A DNA stretch of 11,917 nucleotides from Candidatus Bathyarchaeota archaeon (GTDB taxonomy: Archaea > Thermoproteota > Bathyarchaeia > Bathyarchaeales > Bathycorpusculaceae), in NCBI GenBank assembly GCA_018396615.1, contig JAGTQT010000032.1, positions 1 through 11,917 on the forward strand, read 5' to 3'. This document shows positions 1 to 6,843 of the stretch, in pieces. A model generated the notes under the pieces. That model worked only from the letters and a program-made list of their open reading frames with translations, did not search any database and was not told the DNA's origin. Within the stretch, counting starts at the first letter, position 1. Each line of letters starts with the position of its first letter. The translations under genes were made by a program, and so were the position numbers.

Positions 1-100
1 CTCCGCCAGTATTGTCTGGTTCAGGTTCTAAGGGTCGGCGGTTTTCAACCGTCCTCTCAGCCGGGTCACGTACCCAGCTCCCCTAGCCTCCGGAAGGGTA
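1..100 (-). promoter_or_regulatory. TPP (thiamine pyrophosphate) riboswitch, THI element, 3' end cut by window edge
   Basis: Read on the minus strand, the block has the conserved TPP aptamer parts in order. P2 5' strand CUAGGGG (86-80) pairs perfectly, with one G-U, with CCCUUAG (34-28). P3 is a UGGGU/ACCCG hairpin (76-62). The invariant CUGAGA lies at 60-55. A facultative hairpin CGGUU-GAA-AACCG fills 51-39. The pyrophosphate-sensing half starts with the AACCUGA-type motif and a CCAG-ACAAUA-CUGG hairpin (about 26-5) ending in GGCG. P1 would join about 100-91 (ACCCUUCCG) to CGGAG at 5-1 plus a few bases off-window. TPP aptamers bind thiamine pyrophosphate and usually repress thiamine synthesis or uptake genes. 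The regulated gene must lie to the left, transcribed leftwards, and is not visible. The control mechanism (translation or termination) cannot be judged. Confidence 0.93.
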
Positions 101-113
101 ATTGTTATCTATG

Positions 114-126
114 TGTATATTTACCT
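114..126. promoter_or_regulatory. TATA-like box shared by the riboswitch transcript and valS
   Basis: The AT-rich element GTATATTTACC (115-125) reads as GGTAAATATAC on the minus strand. Its centre is about 20-26 nt before the first bases of the TPP aptamer, the usual archaeal TATA-to-start spacing, so the leftward transcript would begin at or just before P1. In the plus direction the same element would place a start near 146, about 27 nt before the valS ATG. A second AT-rich patch at 142-150 is an alternative for valS. The assignment rests on spacing and base composition only. Confidence 0.45.
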
Positions 127-172
127 TTCCTAAGAACAGTCTGAAAATATGGTTCGATGTGGTTGATGGGAT

Positions 173-2632
173 ATGGATAGGCTGCCTAAAGAGCTTAACA
201 TTTTGGAGATTGAGCGGAAATGGCAGAAAGAGTGGGAGGATATGGGCGTTTACCGCTTTGACTGGGCTGATTCTGCTAAGCCTGTCTTTAGTATTGATAC
301 TCCTCCGCCCTATACTTCAGGCGAGTTTCACATGGGTCTTGTCTTGAACTGGACGTATTTCGACATTGTTGCCCGTTACAAGCGGATGAGAGGCTGCAAC
401 GTGTTTTTCCCGCAGGGATGGGACTGCCACGGGCTGCCTATCGAGGTGGAAGTGGAGAAGAAGCATGGTATAAAAAAGACCGATGTTCCACCGGACAAGT
501 TTCGGAAACTTTGCATGGAGCATGTGACCAAGTATATTGACATGATGAAAGCAGATATCATTAGGCTTGGCGAGTCCATAGACTGGTCAACTGAATACAA
601 GACTATGAACCCTGACTACTGGAGGCGCACGCAACTCTCCTACATACTTCTGCATGAGAAGGGTTTCATGTACCGCGGCATGCATCCGGTGAACTGGTGT
701 CCGCGATGCGAAACGGCGATTGCCGATGCAGAAGTCGTGTATGACAAGCGGGACTCGCAGCTTTACTACATTAAATTCAAGCTGGATGAGGGCGGCTTTC
801 TCACGATTGCTACGTCGAGACCTGAGCTTATTCCTGCATGTGTCGTTGTCGCCGTGAACCCTGAAGACGAAAGATACAAGGCGCATGTTGGAAAGAAGAT
901 TCACGTGCCAACTACGGACCGAAAGGTCGAGATAGTGGCTGACTCCATGGTGGATCAGGAATTTGGCACAGGAGTGGTGATGATCTGCACTTACGGGGAT
1001 AAGGCTGACGTGAAAACAGTTGCCAAGCGTGGGTTGCCCGCGATCATGTGTATTGACGATAAGGGTAAGATGACGAAGAACGCTAGGAAATACGCGGGCA
1101 TGGAAGTTGAAGCCGCGAAGAAGGCGATAATTGCAGACTTGAAAAAAGAAGGCTTGCTTGAAAAGGCTACTCCCCTAAGCCAGGAGGTAAGCACGTGCTG
1201 GAGATGCCACACACCAATCGAGATCTTGGAAAGAGAACAATGGTTCATGAAGACACGGGTTTTGACAGGCGAGGTTGAGAAAAACGCCTTGGAAATTACA
1301 TGGTTCCCAGATTTTATGAAGCACCGGCTGATTGACTGGGCAAAGTCGCTAGAATGGGACTGGGTTATTTCACGGCAGCGGGTCTTCGGCACACCTATAC
1401 CCGCGTGGTACTGTAAAAAGTGCAGCCACATCCTTATAGCCAAGCCAGACTGGGTTCCCATAGATCCGCGCATCGAAAAACCGAAAACCGATAAGTGTCC
1501 TGCCTGCGGCTCCACGGAAGGCTTCAGGCCGGAAACCGACGTCTTTGACACGTGGATGGATTCTTCTATAACATGCGCGGTTCATGCAGGTTGGCCTGAC
1601 AGAGAGGATTGGCGCAGGCTTTTTCCGGCATCAATGCATCCTTCAGGCGTTGACATTATTCGCACTTGGGCTTACTACCTTATGGTTAGGCATCTGGCAC
1701 TGTTCAATGAGAAGCCTTACCAAAGCTGCCTCATTAACGGGATGGTGCTAGGCACGGATGGTCGTGAAATGCACAAGTCTCTTGGTAACTATGTGGCTTC
1801 GCAGGAGGTTCTTCAGAAGTATGGTGCTGACGCGACAAGACAGTGGGCTGCTGCTGGTGGCGCAACCGGATCAGATATCCCGTTTCGTTGGCAGGACGTG
1901 GAGTATGGCTGGCGTTTTCTTATTAAGCTGTGGAATGCTTCAGGCTTCGTGAGTAGCATGCTGAAGGACTATGATCCTGCTGGAGACAGAGAATGGGATT
2001 TGCAGTTGCTGGATAAGTGGATTTTGAGCAAAGCGGAAAAGCTGACACAAGCAGTCACAGACGCTTTAGAGAAGTGTCACTTTAACATGGCAGCTGAGGA
2101 GACGAGGAACTTTACGTGGCATGTCTTCTGCGACTGCTACATTGAGGCTGTGAAGGATAGGCTTTACAAGCCAGAAGTCTACGGGGAAGAAAAGAGAAAA
2201 GCTGCGCAGCACACTTTGTATACTGTTCTCTACAGGGTTCTGCAGCTTTTTGCCCCGATTGCACCGCATGTTACTGAGGAAATCTATCAAAGGCTGTTTG
2301 CGGAAGCGAAGCACTATAAGAGTATTCATTTATCTCCTTGGCCTACTGTAGACGCAAGGCTTCTGGATAAGAAGGCAGAGGAAGACGGTGACTTGGTTAT
2401 GGCTTTGATTACGGAGATCAGGAAGGATAAAGCTGAGAAGCATAAGCCTCTAAACGCTCCTATTAAGAAGTTGACTCTTTACGCGAGCAACAAGGATGTT
2501 GCTAAGGCGTTGATGGACGGCAAGGAAGATATTGCTGGCACAGTTAAAGCTTTGTTTTGTGAGATTCTTCTCAAGAAGGGCGAGGGCAGAGAAGTCAAGC
2601 CCTGTGGCATATGTTTCGTGGCGGAATACTAG
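173..2632 (+). CDS. valS: Valyl-tRNA synthetase, archaeal type
   Basis: Class I aminoacyl-tRNA synthetase charging tRNA-Val in the cytoplasm; 819 residues, slightly short for archaeal ValRS and without the C-terminal coiled-coil arm of bacterial enzymes. The Rossmann core opens with DTPPPYTSGEFHMG and GWDCHGLPIE. The CP1 editing domain carries ATSRPELIPA, a valine-type signature that argues against IleRS. The remainder includes WVISRQRVFGTPIP, DTWMDSS and the KMSKS-loop region. CxxC pairs at residues 176/179, 342/345, 414/417 and 442/445 suggest structural zinc sites. The HIGH motif reads HMGL (residues 53-56), so the fourth histidine is replaced; KMSKS reads EMHKS (532-536), keeping the second lysine K535. 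The ATG at 173 is preceded by a weak GGTTGAT-like ribosome site, and no in-frame upstream start fits better. The gene lies divergent from the riboswitch and 19 nt before the aspartate dehydrogenase gene, probably co-transcribed. Confidence 0.95.
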   Translation: MDRLPKELNILEIERKWQKEWEDMGVYRFDWADSAKPVFSIDTPPPYTSGEFHMGLVLNWTYFDIVARYKRMRGCNVFFPQGWDCHGLPIEVEVEKKHGIKKTDVPPDKFRKLCMEHVTKYIDMMKADIIRLGESIDWSTEYKTMNPDYWRRTQLSYILLHEKGFMYRGMHPVNWCPRCETAIADAEVVYDKRDSQLYYIKFKLDEGGFLTIATSRPELIPACVVVAVNPEDERYKAHVGKKIHVPTTDRKVEIVADSMVDQEFGTGVVMICTYGDKADVKTVAKRGLPAIMCIDDKGKMTKNARKYAGMEVEAAKKAIIADLKKEGLLEKATPLSQEVSTCWRCHTPIEILEREQWFMKTRVLTGEVEKNALEITWFPDFMKHRLIDWAKSLEWDWVISRQRVFGTPIPAWYCKKCSHILIAKPDWVPIDPRIEKPKTDKCPACGSTEGFRPETDVFDTWMDSSITCAVHAGWPDREDWRRLFPASMHPSGVDIIRTWAYYLMVRHLALFNEKPYQSCLINGMVLGTDGREMHKSLGNYVASQEVLQKYGADATRQWAAAGGATGSDIPFRWQDVEYGWRFLIKLWNASGFVSSMLKDYDPAGDREWDLQLLDKWILSKAEKLTQAVTDALEKCHFNMAAEETRNFTWHVFCDCYIEAVKDRLYKPEVYGEEKRKAAQHTLYTVLYRVLQLFAPIAPHVTEEIYQRLFAEAKHYKSIHLSPWPTVDARLLDKKAEEDGDLVMALITEIRKDKAEKHKPLNAPIKKLTLYASNKDVAKALMDGKEDIAGTVKALFCEILLKKGEGREVKPCGICFVAEY

Positions 2633-2651
2633 CTCGCGGAAGCGGTGAAAA

Positions 2652-3389
2652 GTGAAAACTGTTGGCATAATTGGCTGCGGCGCGATAGGCACCTTGATCG
2701 TTGAGGCTGCTGGAAAAAAGATCGTGCCTTGTGACCGGCTTATCCTTTTTGATCTCGATGTGCTTAAGGCTGAGAACCTAGCAAAGCTTTCAAGGCTTCC
2801 AACGCAGGTAGTTCACAGCTTAGAAGAGATGGTGCAACTAAAGCCAGCGGTGATCGTTGAGGCAGCATCACAGCAAGCTGCAAGACAGTATTCGCGTTTG
2901 ATTTTATCTGCCGGCATTGAGCTTGTTGTGATGAGCGTTGGCGCGTTACTGGACTTTGAGCTTAAGGACAGCCGCATACATTTTCCTTCCGGAGCCATCG
3001 GAGGCTTAGATGCACTTTCTGCAGCCAGCCTAGCCGGCGTTGAAGAGGTGGTTTTGACCTCGCGGAAAAATCCTCGCACGTTGGATTTGGACAATCGCTC
3101 TAGGAGAGTGGTGTTTGAGGGAAGCGCAAAGGAGGCTGTTGCTCGCTTTCCGCGGGAGATGAATGTTGCTGCTGCTTTGGCTTTGACTGTTGGGCTTGAC
3201 CGAGTTAAAGTGCAAGTGGTTTCCGATCCTGAGGTGCAGCGGAATGTGCACGAGGTTCAAGTGAAATGGCGGCATGGCGATATGTTGTTAAGGTTTTCGA
3301 ATGAGCCGCATCCGGACAATCCGAAAACTAGCGCGCTTGCAGCGTGGTCCGCCATAGCGCTTCTGAAAGAGATCTTGAAGAAAAAGTAG
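2652..3389 (+). CDS. nadX: L-aspartate dehydrogenase (NAD precursor synthesis)
   Basis: Predicted NAD(P)-dependent L-aspartate dehydrogenase, which makes iminoaspartate, the substrate quinolinate synthase NadA uses for NAD synthesis. The 245 residues match the family's usual length. The N-terminal Rossmann fold has GCGAIG (residues 8-13) and an acidic strand end at FDLD (33-36). The family block VGALLDFEL...FPSGAIGGLDAL spans 96-122. The catalytic-domain motif NVAAALAL (171-178) is followed by QRNVHEV with H200, corresponding to the catalytic histidine of characterised enzymes, and by the C-terminal NPKTSALAAWS (223-233). The GTG start follows GGTGA (2644-2648) by 3 nt. It sits 19 nt after valS on the same strand, which suggests a shared transcript without implying a shared pathway. 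It converges with the PLP enzyme gene downstream. Confidence 0.9.
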   Translation: MKTVGIIGCGAIGTLIVEAAGKKIVPCDRLILFDLDVLKAENLAKLSRLPTQVVHSLEEMVQLKPAVIVEAASQQAARQYSRLILSAGIELVVMSVGALLDFELKDSRIHFPSGAIGGLDALSAASLAGVEEVVLTSRKNPRTLDLDNRSRRVVFEGSAKEAVARFPREMNVAAALALTVGLDRVKVQVVSDPEVQRNVHEVQVKWRHGDMLLRFSNEPHPDNPKTSALAAWSAIALLKEILKKK

Positions 3390-3427
3390 CTTCGTTCGCT
3401 GTTCTTGTTACTTGCAAGGTTTTCTTT

Positions 3428-4567
3428 TTAGCGATGTTGCTTCTCGATTTTTTTGGCTTCTTCTACGAGCCTGTCAATTTCCTCTTTTGTGTTGTAAAAG
3501 TGCGGTGAAACCCTTATGCCGCTAGCTCGCGCAGTGACCATTATGCCTTTTTCGGCAAGTTGCTCCTGCATTTTCTGCGGGTTTTCTACCTTAAAGTTCA
3601 CTATTCCCCCGCGGCAAACTCTATCTTCAGGTGTCTGAAGTGTGAAGCCTGCGTTCTGAAGTTCATTGATCAAGTAGTCTGTAAGCTCTAGTATCCTTTT
3701 TTCAATGTTGTCTATTCCCACGTCTAGAAGCAGTTTTATCGCCGCCCTTGCACCAGCGAAACTTATAATGCTAGGCGAGCCTGCTTCAAAGCGCGATGCG
3801 TTTTCTGAGTACTGTGGCTTCCAGATATCCCAGAAATCTGTTGTCTCAAAAACCTCTGGTTTAACACTTGCCCACCCGACAAATGGAGGCTCGAACTTTT
3901 CGATGAGTTCTTTTCTAACGTAGAGGTAGCCAGCGCCAGACGGTCCCATAAGCCACTTGTAGCACGCAGATGCCAAGAAATCGACTCCATCTCTTTTTAC
4001 ATCGACAGATATTGCGCCTGCCGCCTGAATCGCATCTACAATCAAATACGCGCCATGTCTGTGAGCTATCTCGCTTACTGCGCGTAGGTCATGGCGGAAG
4101 CCGTTGGCGTATTCGACATGGCTAACTGCTATTGCCACGGTTTTGTCATCTACAGCCTTTTCCATGTCTTCGAGCAGAATTTTTCCGTTAATGTTTCTCA
4201 CGTAGTGAACGTTCAATCCTAGGCTTTTGCGCAGGAAGGGATAGGTCACAGAGGGATACTCTAAGTCAGTGGTGACAATTTTCGCGCCACGAGGCGCCTG
4301 AATCACGTGAGCCGCAATATTCATACCCATAGACGTGTTCTCTATCCGCGCAATTTCCTCTGTTCTGGCGTTAATTAACTGAGCAAAGTAAGGCTTGCCA
4401 CAGTCTTCCCAATCCTCAGAGCTAAAGTCAAAGCAGGTCGCTTCGTCAATGAGCTTTTTCATGGCGCCTGCAACAGGCTTCGAGACAGGCGACATCGCAG
4501 CATGGTTCAAGAAAGTCTTAGTTCTTGTTACTGGAAAATTCTCTCGCATCTTCTCCAAATCAGCCAC
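3428..4567 (-). CDS. Class V aminotransferase-fold PLP enzyme, substrate unknown
   Basis: Fold-type I PLP enzyme of 379 residues in the SufS/isopenicillin-N-epimerase-like part of class V. The N-terminus has the FLNHAAMSPVS motif (19-29). The pyridine-nitrogen aspartate is D178 in IVDAIQAAG, and the Schiff-base lysine is K204 in SACYKWLMGPSGAGYLYV. EAGSPSIISFAG (261-272) and GIRVSPHFYNT (350-360) complete the family pattern, with R346/R352 available for a substrate carboxylate. The catalytic cysteine loop of group II cysteine desulfurases (RxGHHCAQ) is absent; the corresponding place reads TARASGIRVSPH. A cysteine desulfurase role is therefore unlikely, and aminotransferase, lyase or epimerase activity is possible. 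The GTG start at 4567 gives MADLEKM; the ATG at residue 7 follows GGAGA closely and is an alternative. The gene lies downstream of the HDAC-like gene with its own candidate promoter. Confidence 0.85.
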   Translation of the reverse strand: MADLEKMRENFPVTRTKTFLNHAAMSPVSKPVAGAMKKLIDEATCFDFSSEDWEDCGKPYFAQLINARTEEIARIENTSMGMNIAAHVIQAPRGAKIVTTDLEYPSVTYPFLRKSLGLNVHYVRNINGKILLEDMEKAVDDKTVAIAVSHVEYANGFRHDLRAVSEIAHRHGAYLIVDAIQAAGAISVDVKRDGVDFLASACYKWLMGPSGAGYLYVRKELIEKFEPPFVGWASVKPEVFETTDFWDIWKPQYSENASRFEAGSPSIISFAGARAAIKLLLDVGIDNIEKRILELTDYLINELQNAGFTLQTPEDRVCRGGIVNFKVENPQKMQEQLAEKGIMVTARASGIRVSPHFYNTKEEIDRLVEEAKKIEKQHR

Positions 4568-4750
4568 TCAAACACATCCCCATCAAGGTGTGCAACAATG
4601 TTTATGACCGGTGACTATTAAAACCTTGGAAAACAAGGCCAAAATCCCATCGTAAAGCGGCAGCAAAACCGCCAAGCCACACAAGCCATGACCAGTATAT
4701 ATAAAGGGGGCTAAACTGCCTCGAGAGACTAACTCTACGTGTCTATCAAA
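4568..4750 (-). promoter_or_regulatory. Leader/promoter region of the class V PLP enzyme
   Basis: A 183-nt gap between two minus-strand genes. Read on the minus strand it holds TTTATATATA (4704-4695) with a C-tract just before it, a good TATA box predicting a start near 4673 and a leader of about 105 nt. Further in, at 4638-4624, lies a perfect hairpin CCTTG-TTTTC-CAAGG followed by TTTTAATAG. That could act as a hairpin/U-tract terminator or attenuator, or the TTTTAATAG could be a second TATA box about 50 nt from the start codon. No coding sequence was found in the gap. Confidence 0.4.
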
Positions 4751-5878
4751 CTAGGGAACAACATTGATTCCGAATCCGCCGAAACACGACCAATACTTTC
4801 TCAAGAGCCTCTTTAACTCATCAACCGTCTTTTCCACAACTCTGCGGCAATGCAAAGGCTCCTGCTGTATAGGAAACTGTTCTTCTACAGCTATCTCTTT
4901 CAAGCCAACTACCCCAGCAACCAAAGCATACCAACACGGCGGCAAAACCAACGGATTATAGCCGCTTCCCACCATTAAAACAAGCCTGCCACCGCAAACC
5001 CGCTCAGCAGTCTCCCTGATCAAAGAGGAAAGTCTGAAAAAACCCTGAGTCGACAAGTTCAAGTCACCAAGTGAGTCTGCAAAATGCGGATCACTTCCAC
5101 CATTCCCAATAATCACATTAGGCTTAAACTCCTCAGCCAAAGGAACAAAAACCTCCTCCAAAGCATAAAGATAAGAACCATCGCCAGTCCCAGGTGGCAT
5201 AGGCAGATTCACGTTAAATCCCTCGCCTGCGCCTTCGCCAACTTCGTGGATAAACCCCTTGCCAGGATAAAGCGTGCATGGATCCTGATGCACTGAAATG
5301 TAGAGAACACTTGGATCACCATAGTAGATGTCGCTTGTTCCATTGCCAAAATGCACATCATAGTCCAAAACAAGAAAGCGTTTCAAACCATATTTAGCTC
5401 TTAAGAACTCGATCAAAACGGCAATATCGTTAAATAAACAGAAGCCTCCCCCGTAGCCGCGGCCAGCATGATGATATCCCCCTCCCAAAGCCACGGCACG
5501 CTGAACTTTCCCCTCGAATACATATCTTCCGCAATCCAGCGCCGCACCAGTAACCAGTAAAGCAGCTTCTAAAATCTTTTCAGAAACCGGCGTCTCAAAA
5601 TCGTACGCTCTGCCCTCTTCTGCTAAACGGAAAATTCTCTCTACGTAGGTTTTCTCGTGAACTCTAAGTAGGTCTTCCTGTGAAGCTGGTTGTGGCTTAA
5701 TCTCTAGGACACTGGGAAGACTAAACAAGCCTTGGCTCTTGAAAAAAGCGATTGCGTTCTCAAACCGGTCACCTCGATATGGGTGCCCTTCTCCAAGATC
5801 GTACTGTCTCATCTTCTCATGAAAAGCAATGGCAACCTTCTCAGACAAGCGCAACGCCTTCAAATCTGAAACTAACAT
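4751..5878 (-). CDS. Histone deacetylase superfamily zinc amidohydrolase (AcuC/HDAC-like)
   Basis: Arginase/deacetylase-fold hydrolase of 375 residues, expected to remove acetyl or similar acyl groups from lysine side chains, polyamines or small amides. Counting from the ATG at 5878, the active site appears complete: tandem histidines H136-H137 in GGGYHHAG, zinc ligands D174 and H176 in LDYDVHFGNGT, third ligand D263 in GNGGSDPHFADSLGDLNLS, and transition-state tyrosine Y307 in GSGYNPL. The N-terminal VAIAFHEKMRQYDLGEGHPYRGDRF also matches the family. The open frame extends ten codons further to a TTG at 5908; I prefer the ATG because the family core begins near residue 15 and no ribosome site supports the TTG. 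It lies downstream of the CdvA-like gene in the same direction. Its substrate (chromatin protein such as Alba, or a metabolite) cannot be told from sequence. Confidence 0.9.
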   Translation of the reverse strand: MLVSDLKALRLSEKVAIAFHEKMRQYDLGEGHPYRGDRFENAIAFFKSQGLFSLPSVLEIKPQPASQEDLLRVHEKTYVERIFRLAEEGRAYDFETPVSEKILEAALLVTGAALDCGRYVFEGKVQRAVALGGGYHHAGRGYGGGFCLFNDIAVLIEFLRAKYGLKRFLVLDYDVHFGNGTSDIYYGDPSVLYISVHQDPCTLYPGKGFIHEVGEGAGEGFNVNLPMPPGTGDGSYLYALEEVFVPLAEEFKPNVIIGNGGSDPHFADSLGDLNLSTQGFFRLSSLIRETAERVCGGRLVLMVGSGYNPLVLPPCWYALVAGVVGLKEIAVEEQFPIQQEPLHCRRVVEKTVDELKRLLRKYWSCFGGFGINVVP

Positions 5879-5902
5879 GGAAAGCCGTAATAAAGCTCTA
5901 TC

Positions 5903-5921
5903 TAGCAAGAAGAAGAAAAAA
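5903..5921 (-). terminator. Possible U-tract terminator between the CdvA-like and HDAC-like genes
   Basis: On the minus strand, the bases just after the CdvA-like stop codon contain TTTTTTCTTCTTCTT with no clear hairpin. Archaeal RNA polymerase can stop at oligo-T runs alone, so this may end or attenuate transcription between the two genes. It could equally be simple AT-rich spacer. Confidence 0.3.
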
Positions 5922-5940
5922 TGGATTGTGGATACTTGAT

Positions 5941-6522
5941 TTACGTGCTTTCCTCGCCATGATCTTCGGAAGCTTCACTGTCTTCAGCAGATTGCAATGG
6001 ACTTACAACAGACTCAGATGTTTTCTCATCAACAGGTGCAGACGCCATCTCTATCACTTCGATCTCAGTTTTGGATAGTTCATGTTTTGGCAACTCAACT
6101 TCGATTTCACTCTGTATTGGCATGTTGCCGGAAAGCTGATTTACAGCATCTTTGACCGATTCAAGCTCACGCCGCGTGTTATCCAACCCTATCGAAAGGA
6201 GATCAACCTCGCGTTGGTATACATCATCCTCAACTTCGCCTGTGACATGCTGAATCTCAAAGTTCGCCAAAAGCGTCTCCAACGTCTTAATCTGGTTCTC
6301 AAGCTCCTCAGCCTTCGCGTTCATCTTCTCCCGCAACACCTGCTGCTGACGCTCGATTTCAGTGATGGCTTCATCAATCTCTCTGCAGAACGCATCATAA
6401 GTAGGCTGCGAGATTCTGCCTGCGCTTAGAAGATTGTCTAAAGCCAGCTTCTTCTTCTTAGCAACTTCAAGTTCCTCATTCAGCCGCTTAAAGGAATGTT
6501 TCCACGAAATCACTCTTAACAC
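5941..6522 (-). CDS. CdvA-like coiled-coil protein with acidic tail
   Basis: A 193-residue, largely helical protein. Residues about 8-130 form long heptad-rich coiled coils (LNEELEVAKKKKLALDNLLSAGRISQPTYDAF, then an E/K/Q-rich helix, then TGEVEDDVYQREVDLLSIGLDNTRRELESV). The turn pattern 'SAGRIS..TYD' and 'TGEVEDD.Y' resembles the coiled-coil half of CdvA, the archaeal protein that recruits ESCRT-III-like CdvB to membranes during cell division. The N-terminal PRC-barrel of classical CdvA is absent. The C-terminal about 55 residues are acidic and Ser/Glu-rich, with a short hydrophobic patch (IEVELPKHE, then IEVIEMASAP) that might be a docking peptide. No signal peptide or membrane segment was seen. 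The start shown is a GTG at 6522; a second GTG at 6513 has AGGTG 6 nt upstream and may be the true start. CdvA kinship is by eye and could be general coiled-coil similarity. Confidence 0.6.
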   Translation of the reverse strand: MLRVISWKHSFKRLNEELEVAKKKKLALDNLLSAGRISQPTYDAFCREIDEAITEIERQQQVLREKMNAKAEELENQIKTLETLLANFEIQHVTGEVEDDVYQREVDLLSIGLDNTRRELESVKDAVNQLSGNMPIQSEIEVELPKHELSKTEIEVIEMASAPVDEKTSESVVSPLQSAEDSEASEDHGEEST

Positions 6523-6569
6523 CTGCTTAGCAAGCTACATCGAATGGAAATTAACGTTTGCTAACATGC

Positions 6570-6640
6570 ACATATATCGCAGACTGACAAAACAGCCCCA
6601 TTGCACGCCATAAGATGAGAACCAAACTTTAAAAACCGCG
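6570..6640 (-). promoter_or_regulatory. Candidate promoters for the CdvA-like gene
   Basis: Minus-strand reading shows CGATATATG (about 6579-6571), which would give a start near 6549 and a leader of about 27 nt. TTTTTAAAG (about 6636-6628) would give a longer leader of about 85 nt. The rest of the 6523-6777 spacer shows no ORF with a ribosome site and no RNA structure I could support. Confidence 0.35.
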
Positions 6641-6777
6641 ATTGCTGTAGACATGCCATAACACTGAAAGACGCAACAATACGAGATGGTAGCACTCTTT
6701 TCCACTTTTTAGCCATGTGTCTTAGCGTTTTTTCATGAGGGTTTATGTTTAAACTTTTTGTATTCAGTTTCAACTTC

Positions 6778-6796
6778 TTATTCTGAATTAGAATAA
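6778..6796. promoter_or_regulatory. Perfect inverted repeat, candidate PadR operator
   Basis: TTATTCT-GAATT-AGAATAA is a perfect 7-bp inverted repeat with a 5-nt spacer. It ends immediately before the TATA-like box of the padR gene, covering the TFB recognition position. A dimeric winged-helix regulator bound here would block initiation, so autoregulation by the adjacent PadR protein is a reasonable inference. The sequence does not match the ATGT-N8-ACAT pattern of well-known PadR operators. Confidence 0.5.
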
Positions 6797-6813
6797 AATT
6801 TAAATATTTATAT
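6797..6813 (+). promoter_or_regulatory. TATA box of the PadR-family gene
   Basis: AATTTAAATATTTATA is a strong AT-rich archaeal TATA-type element. A start about 25 nt downstream would lie near 6830, 14 nt before the ATG at 6844 and about 50 nt before the TTG at 6880. Confidence 0.55.
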
Positions 6814-6843
6814 CCAACATAAAATCTAAAAACGTGAATAGTC

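Noticed and set aside
991..1551. Minus-strand frame of 186 codons inside valS
   Set aside because: It is antisense to conserved valS sequence, with no ribosome site and no recognisable motif.
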